Source: Chinchilla lanigera (taxonomy: Eukaryota; Chordata; Mammalia; Rodentia; Chinchillidae). Taken from it: a stretch of DNA of 64,000 bases. Below, piece by piece: positions 46,979 to 58,880 of this stretch. The first letter of the stretch is position 1. Every line of letters begins with the position of its first letter. The position numbers and the translations under genes were made by a program. Below the pieces are notes generated by a model. It did not search any database, had not been told where the DNA came from, and saw only the letters and a list, made by a program, of their open reading frames with translations. The stretch spans positions 2,321,673 through 2,385,672 of the forward strand of contig NW_004955502.1 in assembly GCF_000276665.1 (NCBI RefSeq). Direction: 5' to 3'.

Positions 46979-47920
46979 AAGTAAAAATAAAAGTAAAAAG
47001 ATGTGTCATGTACAGGATCCTAATAACTCCAATCAGTGCAAACTGTATATGCCATAACATGAGCTAAGACAAATGATATCAAGCAAATATTAAAGGTGAT
47101 GTAAAAGGTGATAGAAGAACCAAAGAGGGGAGGGGAGAAGAAAAAAGGAGGAGGGGTAAGGAGAAGAGGATTAAGAAAAGACTGACCTGTAATATGTACA
47201 TGTAACAACTCCCCAAGATGGCTGTGAACTGTGTGAATTACAAACATGCACTAACAAAATTAAATTTTAAAAAAGTAAAAAGATTATAGGTAGGGCGCTG
47301 TACCCTTGACATACTGTGTGGTAAAAAGCAGTAGGAAGGCAGAGGTGCACGCTGCACTCACATGTGCTAGGCAGCAGCAGAATACCACTCAGCCTCAAAA
47401 CTAAGGCAATTTGCTGGCTTATTTAATTTTAGTTATCTTCAAATGACACTGTGTAGCAGAACAGATACTGTCATCACAACATGGCAAATACAGAGGAGCC
47501 ACTGGTCTACAGAGCCAGCAGGGAAAGCCATTTGCAGGCCATGGTTAGGAACTCACTGTGCACCAGCCCGAGATGGGAGACCCCCTTGCTTCAAGATGTG
47601 CCCCAAGCTGGCAGGTTGCACTGCTGGGTGGGTGAGTCCCTTTGCAACAGGACTCTTCCTTACTACTCCTTCAGTTTAATGTGCACGCCTGAAGCCTGAG
47701 GTGGTATCTATAGTAGTTTGTGCTCACCTCTTCACTTATCATCAGCCTGTAACCAAATATTTTGGAAAATTCTTTCCCCAAAGAAATCCAGGGTGTTTTC
47801 TTTTAATCACTAGGAAACGTCTTTGGTTTACACACAAAAATTTATCTGCCCCCGGGAGTTCTAATATACCCCTTTTTTCAATGTTTTATTCTGGACATGT
47901 ATATATGTGTGTGCACATAT
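46979..47920. other. Unique sequence, nothing recognised
   Basis: A purine-rich stretch at 47125-47175. 47440-47700 is GC-richer with two overlapping plus frames (72-78 codons) without domains. Confidence 0.35.
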
Positions 47921-47924
47921 ATTG

Positions 47925-48060
47925 AAAATTTTAACTATTTTTAAGTATATAGCTTGAGCGCTATTAAGTACATTCACATAGATGCACAACTATCAGGACT
48001 ACCTCTGTCCAGAACCTTTTTATTAAACAATAATGCCCTTGCATCTCCCTCCAGCCCACG
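47925..48060 (-). mobile_element. L1M 3' UTR fragment
   Basis: Antisense L1M 3' UTR words: tttttaagtatatagcttg, cgctattaagtacattcac, tgcacaactatcaggac and cagaaccttt...taaacaataatgccc. They are the antisense counterpart of the sense copy near 3900-4010. Confidence 0.72.
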
Positions 48061-48094
48061 ATAGCCAAAATACATCATATTAGCCAATGAATTA

Positions 48095-48420
48095 TTTCAA
48101 GATGAAAGTAATGGAGAAAGCAAGCTCAGTAAGAGCTCTCTGCCCTCCCTCTTTCTACCTAAAAACAGCATAAAGATCCCTTGTAAAGGTAACTTAGGTG
48201 TCCATTTGTGAAGGTATTTTCCTGTGTCTCATACTAGGAAATCCAAAGCCAGTACGAAGATGGGCTTGCATAACAAACTTTACTGAACAACCCTTATTTA
48301 CTCCATGTTTCCTACTCATCTCTCTGTGGCTTAGCACTCTAGGAGCCCAAATCCCCTTATCCTTTTTAGGCACTTCCCATGATTCATCACTCTTTATTAA
48401 AATGCCATATAAATCTAGCT
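48095..48420 (+). mobile_element. Possible ERVL-type LTR fragment
   Basis: Separates two L1M pieces. Words gcataacaaactttactg, aacaacccttatttactcc, catgtttcctactcatctc and a TATA-like ttattaaaatgccatataaa suggest an old ERV3/ERVL LTR. Family assignment is uncertain. Confidence 0.4.
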
Positions 48421-49190
48421 CTCCACATCCTCACTAACAGTTTGGGTTTTTTTGATAATAGTCATCTTAATTTGTGGGAAGTAGCATCTCCTTGTGTTTT
48501 ATATTTTCACTGACCTAATAATTAGTGATGCTGAATATCTGATGTATCCAATTTATGCCTATTCTATTCCTCTACTTTTAACTACATCTCCTTACTTTTT
48601 ATTTTGAGATTGAAGTATAATTTAAACACAGTAAGGTACCCATACTTAAAGTATGTGATTTGATAAATTTTGATATAAGTACGGACCTTTGAAACTATCA
48701 CCACACATTAAAAGAATGAACATGACCACCACTCCTTAAAGTTTCTTCATGTCCATTTTTAATCCTTTCTTCCCACATTTCTCTCCTTATATCACCCTAG
48801 GCAAACACTGACCAGCTTCTTTCTGCCCTATAGATATGTTGGCACTGCTTAGACTTTTACACACATGGAATCATAGAGTACATGCCATTTCTTTGATTTC
48901 CTGGCATTCCACGTATTTATTTTGAGGTCCATCTACATTGGTGGTATGTCGGTAGTTAATTCCTTTCTTGCTAAGTAGCATTATTCCATAGATATAGCAC
49001 ACATCATGTACATATTTGCCTGTGGATGGACATTTAAATTGTCCTAGTTTGGGACTATTGTCAATATAGTACCTATAAACCTATAAATCTTTGAATCAAC
49101 ATTCCTTTCCATGTATCTTGGATAAATACTGAGGAGCAAAATGGCTGGGCCATGTAGCAGGTTTATGTTTAACTACTTAAGTAACTGTTG
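48421..49190 (-). mobile_element. Old L1M fragments (ORF2 end, 3' UTR)
   Basis: Antisense: ctccacatcctcactaacag and ttttttgataatagtcatc (ORF2 end), then from 48600 gagattgaagtataatttaa, gatttgataaattttgatat and ctatcaccacacatt (old L1 3' UTR), and tggacatttaaattgtcc. Possibly two L1M copies back to back. Confidence 0.72.
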
Positions 49191-49207
49191 AGTGGCAGTG
49201 CCTTTGT

Positions 49208-49525
49208 ACTACATAGCTAGGGTTCTTCAGTAAAAACAGAGAGCCCTGGAACTGACTCATGGCTATGATGGCCAAGCAGTCCCATCCGTGATACGTAAGC
49301 TGGAGAACCAGGAAAACTGGTGGTGTCATTTAGTCCATGTCAAGAGCCTTCCTGAGCACAATGGAAGAACTTCACATCTGAGACCAAAAGCCTGAGAACC
49401 AGTAGGGTGAGGGCACTGCAGCTGGTGTAAGTCCCAGAGTCTGAAAGCTGAGAACCAGGAACCTGAAATCCAAGGTGAAGAGAGATGAAGCAGAAAGAGA
49501 GACAAGTCACACTTTCTCTGTACAA
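49208..49525 (+). mobile_element. ERVL LTR-like fragment (MLT2 type?)
   Basis: gctagggttcttcagtaaaaac, agctggagaaccaggaaaac, tggtggtgtcatttagtcc, agcctgagaaccagtagg and gctggtgtaagtcccagag follow an ordered set of words I associate with MLT2-class LTRs. Subfamily uncertain. Confidence 0.45.
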
Positions 49526-49955
49526 TAGGAAAGATGGTTTAAGGGCATGTCAGGAATCAGCAAGGCCACATCTTTCACAAGTTCAAAGGTGTAAAACTAT
49601 GAAGTTTTCACTTTAGAAGAGGGCACGTGGTCTCCCTATTTGATGAGGGCTGCCTAGGGAATTGGTTTGACAGGGTTCTTTTCACAGTGTCCAGCTATCC
49701 AGTCACACAGAGATCTTTGCAATCACGATTGCAGGGGGTCTGGCTGTGCTTGAGCTTGTGGTAGACATTGACATCATCCGTGTGGTGCTGGTATTTTAGG
49801 CATGAAGAATGCAAGAGTTACAAGGTCATGGAGGCTTCTACCCAGATATCAGAAGACCTGGGGGCCAGGCAGTGTGCCCCTGAGAGGGCAGTGCATGGAG
49901 GTGTAAGGGTGAAGCACAAATTGCAGTGGAAATCTTAGGAAGTTGGAGAAGTCAG
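49526..49955. other. Unidentified, probably retroviral-like relic
   Basis: Lies between an ERVL-like LTR fragment and MaLR internal sequence; no family word recognised. Confidence 0.3.
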
Positions 49956-50345
49956 GAACATGGACTGTCTGCCAAGGAAAGCTGTCAGCAGTAAGCAGAG
50001 GTACCCCAAGAAAGAAGCCATGAGGGCTGCAGCCAGCAATGTTGCAGGGATGGGGCTGCCCAACCCTTTTGGAGCACACATCTTGCTCTGGTGCTGGACA
50101 TGGATTTATAGTATTTAAATTTGCTCCACTAGATTTTGGTCTTGATTTGTTCTGATTTCTTTCTATCCCCCTATTCTTATCTTTTAGAATTAGAATGTTT
50201 ACCCTATATGATTGTGTGTTGGAGCTGTTTAGCTGTTTTGATTTTTACAGGGACTCACAGATGAGATTCTACCTTGACTCTCAGAGGAGCTTTTGGACTT
50301 GGACTTTTCAGCAATGCTGGAACTGTTAAGAGTTTGGCAAAAATT
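49956..50345 (+). mobile_element. MaLR internal-region fragment (MST/THE1-int like)
   Basis: Non-coding internal sequence of a MaLR: gggctgcagccagcaatgttg, ggggctgcccaaccc, ggagcacacatcttgc, gacatggatttatag, tttacagggactcacagatg, gagattctaccttgac and ggacttttcagcaatgctgg occur in the usual order. MaLRs lack coding capacity, so no protein is expected. Confidence 0.62.
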
Positions 50346-50760
50346 AGAAATGTACTAAATGCATAATGAGACAGAAATGAGTCTCTTGGGAGCCCAGAGA
50401 AGACTGCTGCTTTTAATCTCTATCTCCTGCAAAGTCTCAGAACATGGGAAAAATGTAGAAAAATTTTCTGCCTGAGAGTAAAACACACAGTCTGTACTCT
50501 AACTACCAATGCTATCCTTGTTCCCAATTAAAACTCTGAGCCTGGGTTTTTTTGGTCTGCATTTCTATCAACATTTTGGTCTTCTGAGCTCAGATGAGAA
50601 TCTCCCATCAAGCCATCAAGCTCACCTTATAGCATTCTAAGACTTCTCTAGCCCCCATCACCAAACCTTTCCAGATTCCTCCTGCAAACCACTTTCAAAG
50701 ACTTCTAATCCACATGTTCAGACATAGTAACAACAGTGACTCTGGTCCTGGTCCAAACAT
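50346..50760. other. Unique sequence, nothing recognised
   Basis: No element or gene recognised. Confidence 0.35.
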
Positions 50761-50762
50761 CC

Positions 50763-51146
50763 GTCTTAGTCACTTTCCCATTGCTAAATACAATATTCAA
50801 TACTGTGTCTTAAAGGAGTCAAAGTTTATTTGAGTTCACATGTTCAGTCCATGGTTGGTTGGCTCCAAGGCAGAAACAGCATAGCAGAGAACAGCTGCTC
50901 ACTTCATGATACTTTAAAGCAGAGTGAAAGCAGAAGAGCCAAAGCGGGAGATATACCCTTCCAGGTCATTTCCACAGTCCACCTCTCCTGACCAGGCTTT
51001 GCCTCTTAACAGCACCCTGAGTTCTGAACTCATGATGAGATGAATTCACTGAGGAATATAGCTCCCTCATGATCCAATCCCTTTCAAAAGCCCCACCTCT
51101 GAACACATGAGGCTTTAAGGGATCATTTTATACTTAAACTATAACA
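50763..51146 (-). mobile_element. MaLR solo LTR
   Basis: Antisense LTR: gtcttagtcactttcccatt, gttcagtccatggttggttg, gctccaaggcagaaacagc, gcccacctctgaacacatg and tacttaaactataaca. About 384 bp. Confidence 0.75.
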
Positions 51147-51745
51147 AATGCATAAGTGGGAATGATGACAAAGTTTGTAGACTAATGTGAAATTGAAAAA
51201 AAAAAATCTCCTAGGGTTTCCATCTTGGGGGATTCCCCACCCTTTCCTGAGCTTTCTGTCAGGGAATATCACCAGGATCCCACACTGGGAGTGCTTGGCT
51301 TTGGCCGTGAGAGAGGAAGCATCTCTGTAGAGTTTCCACATAGCATAAATCTGCTCCTCACAAAAAAGGGCCTCTGCAGAGCCCAAAGCTGAAAGCTCAG
51401 TGTGTCTGGGGAAAAGAATCTGTGCTTGTCCCAGCCCTCAGGTCCTGGGAAACATGAACCATAAATAAGGGATGAACACTTAAGAAAATATGTTAGGCAC
51501 TCCGCAACCAGAGAAGGATGTGATGGAAAAACAACCTGTACACTGAAGAAACACTGGAAGGTCCCAAGACACCAGCCTTCCAAAAAGAAATGGGTTTAAC
51601 TGGAAGATCACAGAATGCTTCCCTCTCCTACACCTTACCACCACCACCAAACAGTTCTAATATAATGATGCATTATCACTGAGTGAGCCACAAGACACAG
51701 ACTTAATCTGAGAAGGAGCTCTCAGGGAAACCCCAAGACAATGGA
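51147..51745. other. Unique sequence, nothing recognised
   Basis: Overlapping minus frames of 87 and 104 codons (51123-51583) without domains. May include the decayed 5' part of the adjacent HAL1. Confidence 0.35.
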
Positions 51746-52028
51746 GAAAACAAAACTAAAGACAATAGATGAATCTGGGTGTCTTATAACTATACCCATA
51801 GCAAAAACTAAGTCACTCGACTCCTAGCCAGATTAGTACAAAACCTTACACTAAAGGTCTGTTTGCCTCCAAGTCTAATTATGCAATAGAATATCGAGCT
51901 TTCAAGGAAAAAAATTAGACTGTCTACCAAAAGCAAGACAAGAAAATATTCAGAAGAAACAAAGACACCTAATTCAGACATGACACAGAATTAGAATTAT
52001 CAGGTCATAGACAGGCAATTTAAAATAC

Positions 52029-52678
52029 TGTGGTCCCTTAGAATTCTCGGGCAACAAATTAGAAGTCCTCATAGATTCATCCCAAAGCTCCACGTGTTTA
52101 AGTCCCTTATATAGATGGCATAGTGTTTGCATATAATCTATGCACATTTTCCCATATACTGTAAGCCACATTTAGATTATAATCTCTAAGAAAATTTAAG
52201 TGCTATATAAATATATGCATATTTTATTTTATTGCTCTTCAGATTTGTGCTTTTTTATTACAAATTGAAGGTTTATAGAAATTATAGGCCATTTTTCTAA
52301 CAGCTTTGGTAATCATTAGCATTTTTTAGCAATACAGTATTTTAACTAAGTTATGTACATTGCTTTTTAGACATAATACACTAACACACTTTACAGACTA
52401 TGGTATAGTGTAAATATAAATCTTACATGCATTGCTAAACAAAAATAAATGCATGCAATTCATTTCTTGTGATATTGACTTTATTTCTATGTTCTGAAAC
52501 TGAATTTCCAAGATCTCTCAGGTAGGGAAGTGGATAGTTGTGCTGTATCATTAAGGAATAATGACAAGGGGAAAGATCTATCCATGTTTGGTTCAGATGA
52601 ATGTTTTTCTTAATATTTTGACATACAGTTGGTTGAAACATTGGATGCAGAAACTGTGGATAGTGAGGACCAGCTGTA
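52029..52678 (+). mobile_element. Tigger7/MER44-like DNA transposon in HAL1
   Basis: Left part: taagtcccttatatagatgg, catagtgtttgcatataatc, tatgcacattttcccatata. Right part: taaggaataatgacaaggg, tgacatacagttggttgaa and gatagtgaggaccagctg. Outer ends ctgtggtccct and aggaccagctg are approximate inverted repeats flanked by TA, as for the Tc1/mariner-Tigger class. Non-autonomous. It is split near 52215 and 52512 by a second Tigger. Confidence 0.75.
52215..52512 (+). mobile_element. Tigger1-like internally deleted element in Tigger7
   Basis: Left arm: tttttattacaaattgaagg, gccatttttctaacagc. Right arm: tagcattttttagcaatac, agtattttaactaagttatg, agacataatacactaac and ctatggtatagtgtaaat. These are the 5' and 3' ends of Tigger1 joined without the transposase gene, i.e. 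a non-autonomous derivative. The terminal repeats are eroded. Confidence 0.75.
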
Positions 52679-52817
52679 ATTATGACTGATATGATAAAAA
52701 CTCTAATAGAAAAAGTAGGCAATATGTAAGAACATATGGAAAATATACACAGAAAGCCAGAAACTAGCAAAGAATATAAAGGAATGGCTAGAAAACAAAA
52801 ACACTGTAAAATGAAAA

Positions 52818-53099
52818 ATGCCTTCATCAATAAACAAGGCTGAGAAGCGAATCAGAGAACTTCAGGATGGGTCAATAGAAATTTCCCAAGCTGAAAATCA
52901 AAGAGAAAAGAACAAAAAACATTCAGAACTGTGGGACAATATCAAAAGGTGTAAGTTATACATAATTGGGATACCAGAGGGAAAAGAAAGAGAACACAGT
53001 GGAGAAATATTTGAAGTAATAATGGCTGAGGACTGTTTCAAATTAATGGCACACATTAAACACAAATCCAGGAAGACCAGAGAGCTTCAGGTAGGATAA
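52818..53099 (+). pseudogene. HAL1 ORF1 fragment
   Basis: A 93-codon ORF1p-like remnant: RIRELQDGSIEISQAENQR (end of coiled coil), then LWDNIKRCKLYIIGIPEGK and IFEVIMAEDC (RRM start). It resembles L1 ORF1p of this window only distantly, fitting an older HAL1. Downstream codons continue in other frames. Confidence 0.78.
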
Positions 53100-54010
53100 A
53101 CACTGTGAAATACACACCCAAGCATATCATGTCCAACTGCAGGAAGCAAGACAGGAAATCTTGAAGGAAACCAGAGAAGATGGTCCTTGGTAAAGCAGAG
53201 TCTTAACCACTGAGTACCAAAGAATGAGAACTAAAGTGGCCATCTTGGCAAAAACCATGCAAGTAAAGGAAAAGTAGGATAAATAGTGTTTAAAGAACAT
53301 TTCTGATTTGGATTCTATTTCCAGCAAAATTATATTGGAAAATAGAAGGAGAAATAAGACTTCCTTAGACAAAAACTGAGGTAATAAATGCCCAGCAGAC
53401 CAGCCCTGCAACATATGTTGAAGGAAGTTATTGGGCAGAAGCAAAGTGATATGCCAGAATGTATACAGTGAAAAGAAGTACAAAAGACAAGAAATACAAG
53501 AAAGGTAACCAATAATGTTTAATTTTTAAAAATTTGATCTAAAAGTTCTCTTCTTCTTAAAGTAACAGTAATAACAATATATTGTGTTATTATAACATAT
53601 GGATAAGTGAAATTAACAATGGTAATATCACCAGAGACAGAAGGAAGTGAGAATATCCTCCTATTGTTAGTTAACTATATCACGTGTATAATTTGAGGAT
53701 GGGTTTAGACTAGTGAAAGTATGCATTAAAAACACAAGGAAACCACTAAAATCTTATTAAAAAGAAACAACCAGCTAAAAGAATGGATAAACTGGAACCA
53801 CAGAAAATGTTCAATTAAAACTGAAGAAGGTAGAGAAGCAGAGGGGAGAAAAAAGATTAAATGTAAACACAGAAATAGTTTTAAACATAATATATATTGA
53901 TCCACCTATATGAGTAATCAGTTTAAATACGAATAATGGGGGAAAATTTTGGTTTTTTACTGATGTAACAGAATTTTTGATGCTATATTATATGAAAAGT
54001 CTTTACTACC

Positions 54011-54378
54011 TGTTATGGTTTGTGTCTGGGTGTCCCCCCAAAGAAACATGCAGTCAGAGGGCAGGCTTTTAGAGTTTATGACTGATTCATCGTCCAGTGC
54101 TGGGATTATGGGTGTGAGTGTTACACCTGCCCTGGAGTGGGTAGTTCACATACAATGTAAGGGAGGGAAAGAGGCTGCCACTCCTCCTTTTTGCTCTTGT
54201 TGCTTTTGTTGTTTTCTGCCACCATGAACTGTTGCCCTCTGCCATGTGCCACTCTGCCTTGGAGCCAGCTGAGGATGGCCTGAAACCTCCATGAACTGTA
54301 AGCTAAAAAAACCTTTCCTTGTTTAAATTTGGACGTTAGGTATTTTGTCTCAACAATGATAGAAAAGTAACTGAGACA
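54011..54378 (+). mobile_element. MaLR solo LTR with 5-bp target duplication
   Basis: A 368-bp LTR: starts tgttatggtttgtgtctggg, ends agtaactgagaca, with a poly(A)-signal-like taaaaaaacctttcc near 54305. Flanked by ctacc at 54006-54010 and 54379-54383, a clean 5-bp duplication as expected of ERVL-type integration. Sister of the LTR at 21756-22105. Confidence 0.92.
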
Positions 54379-54383
54379 CTACC

Positions 54384-56896
54384 TATACAATGTTTCTGTA
54401 AATTAAAAAATCATAAATATATAGTTTTATTTTAAAATTTAAAAGTTAGTTTTTAAAAGTCCATGTTAAATCACACAACCCATAATTTTAGATAGTTTTA
54501 AACATTTGTCCACAAACACAATGAGTTAAATTCCAAAAGGATGTGAGTTCTTCAGCAAATGCAGATTGAAAGAGAATTTTTCTAGAACAGCACTGACCAG
54601 TGACACTTTCTACTGTAACAGAAATCTCCTGTACTGGTTCTGTCTGGTACGATGGCCACCAACCACTCACACATTCAACTACTGAACAAACAAATAGGGC
54701 CAATGGGAACTGAATTTCTTATTTAATTTTGGATTAGTTAATTAAATTTTAAATTTAAAAAACTACACCGGGCTAAGGTCTACCAAATAAACACGGGGCT
54801 TTTGGACAAACTGAACTCAATTCTTCCTACAAACATGTAACCCATTCTCCTATCCTGTCCTAACCTGAGTTTTTTAAATAAGTTGTAAGAGTTTCACAGT
54901 TGGAATTCTACGACAACATGAATTTTTTTAGTTTGTTGGACTTTACAGGTTACCCATGAAATGTAACATGAGGGTAGACATAAAGTAGGTAAGTCCCAAA
55001 TTAAGAAACATATATTCTAAATTATAAACTCCTACTTTCATCTCAATAAGAATTTTCCATAAAATAAATTGATCAATTGCAGAGTGAATTCCAAACTATT
55101 ACCACACAAATTTAAAGCCTCTGTCACAGTACTATTAGCTTTCAATTAGAACAGAGTCTGGATAGAAGTCCCAAAATGGGGTGATCCAAAGTGTCATTTC
55201 TAACTAATGGATGTACCTTGAGACCATACACTTAAGTGCAATAAATCTGATCATAAAAATGGCAAGACATTTTAAAAACCATGAAAGTATGACAGATGTG
55301 AAAGTCAGTGAATGATGATACCAAATTAAGAACTACAGTTTTTCCCAAAAGTGTACTGGAAAACAATAAACAGACACAATAGTAAAGACAATTTGTCTAA
55401 ACCAAAAAAAGTTTATGATTTAGTATAAAACATCAACCATATTCCAAATAAATCTCAATTAGTAGATGAAACATCCACATATTCTGTTAAATTTCCCACT
55501 TAAGTGGCCAACACAAAGTTCATGAGGCTCTAGTGAGAAAAAGCAAGCAAAGTGGATTCCCTGTCCAGAAACATTAGAAGACCTGGGATTATTTTCTTTG
55601 CAATGCTTAGTAATCAAACAACGACAATTTTTGAAGACAAAGGCTAAGAATGTAACCTAAGAATGTAACCCAGTTTGGTTGTCATTCATATGGGAAGATA
55701 GTAGAAAGGCATTTTCAACTGCACAGGGTTCAGAAACCATCCCACTGGTATTCCTGTTTAAAGGTCCAGGACAGTTACAGATGGGTCCCTTCCCCTCAGC
55801 TTCTCACATACCCATCTCAAACTATAAAAACCATACTCTGCACAATCCCAAACCTGCCTTCCTGAGAGCCTGGAGGAAAGAATATCTCCTATCCTTTCTC
55901 TCTAAGCACTGCAGAGCTGCAGGTCTAAGTGGAGAGAGCCTGCCCTCATCATTAGGGGAAATCTGCTGTGCTTCAAAGCAAAAACAGGGCTCTACATACT
56001 CTCTCTGCTGCCCCTTCTCTAATGCTGAAACTGCCTGCTCAAGTGGAGCACCGTCTCCTCTTTTCTTGTCCAAGAGATAGACCAACAGCATAGAGCTTCC
56101 CAGCTTGAAGAAAGGAAGCCTGCAGTCCATCTTCTCTGCTTGTCTAAGGCATTCATCCTCAGCTTTCTCAGCTTTAATACCATGGCAGAGGCAAGATTTG
56201 GCTCTTGACATCTATTCTGTCCTCCTTCTAGAGACTATCCCTGTAAAGTGGGGAATGAAGAACTAAAGAATTCAATTCATCAGCTCCTCTGCAGCTGAAG
56301 TTTCAGGTATGATTCAGATTTGATCGATCAAATACACCTATAGGAAATTTTTAAATGCTGCATTGTTATAGATGAACTTTCTCCAGCTGCTGCTGCTGCT
56401 ATTTCTGCTGGCAAGCAGTCACAGAGGTTGTAGGTTTTCTGAGGCAGCATTAGCAATCCAGTCCCTCACTTTGTGGCTGTCAAGAGCCATCATCAATCCT
56501 TTTGCTGGCATATTTTGTAGCAATGAGCCAGTAATAGGAACCACTTCCTGAGCATGACAGGATGCTCTGAATTCTGAGGTTTCCTGATTATACCAGAGGG
56601 AGCATTTCCATAGGTGGCATTTTTATTCCTGTATATTCAGCCTTGACCCTGTTTCTTCAAATTTTCTGATAATTTTTATTAAATTAACACAATGTTTTTT
56701 TTCTTGCTTAAGCAAGCAGGCATGAATTTGCTCCTTTGCCATTGAATTCTCTGCAACTCAACTCTGATCAATATAATCAGACAGGCTTATACTTCAGGTG
56801 TTATTGATCCTACTTGTTCTGTGTTTCTCTTATCACCTCTTTAGAGCTTGGAAGGGATAAGGGCTGCCAGGATAGGTTCTTCTGAACACTTAAAAG
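54384..56896. other. Unique sequence, no gene recognised
   Basis: AT-rich to 55650, then a GC-richer stretch at 55680-56210 with overlapping frames of 133 (plus) and 129 (minus) codons. Neither shows a domain or repeat match. A perfect 16-bp palindrome lies at 56318-56333 and a short CTG run near 56388. Confidence 0.35.
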
Positions 56897-57017
56897 AAGT
56901 CAACTAAATAACCTAACAATGAACCTCAAGGTCCTAGAAAAACAAGAACAATCTAAACCCAAAGCTAGTACAAGAGAGGAAATTATAAAGATCAGAGCAG
57001 AAATCAATGACACTGAG

Positions 57018-57019
57018 AC

Positions 57020-57062
<43 letters not shown>

Positions 57063-57084
57063 AAGATGAAAGAAAGAAAGAAAT
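57018..57084 (+). repeat. (GAAA)n tract inside L1
   Basis: gaaa units with two breaks (gata, gatg), expanded inside the L1 ORF2 text. It produces lysine/glutamate-rich and Phe/Ser/Leu-rich frames on the two strands that are not genes. Confidence 0.93.
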
Positions 57085-58590
57085 CTACAGTCAATGAGCC
57101 AAAGAAGTGCTTTTTCAAAAGAATAAACAAAATAGACCAATGCTTAGCCAATCTAACCACCCCAAAAAAGGAGAGAAAATACCCAAATTGATGCAATTAG
57201 AAATGAAAAAAGTGAAATCACAATACTGCTGAAATAATAATATTATTAACTACATTTCAAATCAGTATGCCAAAAAATTGGAGAATTCAGAAGAAATGGA
57301 TAGATTATTAGAGACACATATGAATTATCAAAACTGAACCAATAAGATTTAAAATCTTAAATAATCCAATAGCAGACAATGAAATTGTAGCAATAATTAA
57401 GAAAATCTACCAATTAAGAGAAGATCAAATCTGGTGGGTTCAGGGCTGAATTCTATAAAACCTTCAGAGAGGAGCTAACAACACTCCTCAAACTCTTAAA
57501 GAAATTGGAAAGGAAAGAGTACTCCCAAAGTCATTCCTGAAAGCTACCATTATCATGATTCCAAAGCCTGAGAAAAATCCAATTAAAAAAGAGAAGTATA
57601 GACCAATCTGATAGACCAATCTTTACGCCAGTGTAGATGCAAAAATCCTCAACAAGATACTGAGGTCAGAATGCACTAAATCATCAAAAAAGATCATACG
57701 TCATGACCAAGTAGGCTCATCCCAGGAAGGTAAGGATGGCTCAACATTCCCAAATAAATAAGTGTAATACATTATATAAACAGAAGCAAGGACGAACCAC
57801 ATGATTATGTCAATAAACACAGAAGAAGCCTTTGACAAAATTGAACATCCACCCATGGTAAAAGCACTGAAAAGCATAGGTATAGAAGGACATTATATCC
57901 ATATGATGAAAGCCATTTGTCACAAACCTATTGCCAACATCAGAAAATTTTCCCTCTGAAATCAGAAACAAGACAAGTATGTTCATTACCACCACTCCTT
58001 TCAAATGCAGTATTTGAAACATTAGCAAGAGCAATCAGGCAAGAAAAAAGAAATAAAAGAGATGTATAGGAAAAGAAGTCAAATTATTATTTGTAAATGA
58101 CATGATTTGCTACATAGAAGACCCCCTAAGAATCTAACACTTAGAACTGGTAACAAAATTCAGTAAAGTAGCCGGATACAAAACACAAAATCAATAGCAT
58201 TCCCTGTACACTAATGATGAACACACTGAGAAAGAAATTAAGAAAAAATACCATCCATAATACCACCAAGAAACTTAGGGACTAACCTAATTAAGGAAGT
58301 CAAAGATCTCTCTAATGAAAATTATGTACTTTGAAGAAGGGAATTGAAGAGGATATCAGAAAATGGAAAGATATCTCCTGTTTTTGGATAGGCAGAATGA
58401 ATATAATCAAAATGGCCATAATTCCAAAATTCATATTCAGGTTTAATGCAATCCCAATCAAAATTCCAACAGCATTCTTTACAGAACTGTAGAAAATAAT
58501 ACTAAAACTCATACTTAACCAGAAGACACGCAGAACAGCAAAAGCAATCATGGGTACCAAGAGCAAAGTGAGAGGCATCACAATCCTGGA

Positions 58591-58806
58591 TTGAAGTTAT
58601 ATTACAAAGCTACAGTGATAAAAACAGCATGGTACTGGAACAAAAACAGACATGTTGACCAATGGGGCAGATTAGAGGATGCAGAAATAACACCAATCAT
58701 TTCATCTTTGGCAAAGGGATCAGAAAACATACACCAGAAGACAGACAGTCTCTTTAATAGATGGTATAGGAAACCTGGCTATTCACATACAGAAGATAGA
58801 ACCTAA
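58591..58806 (+). pseudogene. L1 ORF2 C-terminal fragment
   Basis: 71 codons: [20 protein letters not shown], then [14 protein letters not shown]. This aligns with the [19 protein letters not shown] region of copy B. It ends shortly before the nested inverted L1. Confidence 0.85.
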
Positions 58807-58880
58807 ACCCATATCACTCACCATGTACTAAACTAAAATTAAAATGGTTCAAAGAACTAAATGTTAAAACAGAAACACTC

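Larger units (their letters stand above)
51750..53960 (+). mobile_element. HAL1 (half-L1) element, interrupted by DNA transposons
   Basis: HAL1 is an L1 relative with ORF1 but no ORF2. The 5' part runs to gaattagaattatcaggtc and acaggcaatttaaaata (about 52028); ORF1 and 3' sequence resume near 52680. The 3' part (cagcagaccagccctgc, then acatatggataagtg and aaccactaaaatc) follows directly on ORF1 with no ORF2 text, as expected for HAL1. The gap is filled by a Tigger7-like element carrying a Tigger1-like element. Confidence 0.7.

Noticed and set aside
56900..57196. Lys/Glu-rich and Phe/Ser/Leu-rich frames on opposite strands
   Set aside because: Both come from the (GAAA)n expansion within L1 ORF2 text.
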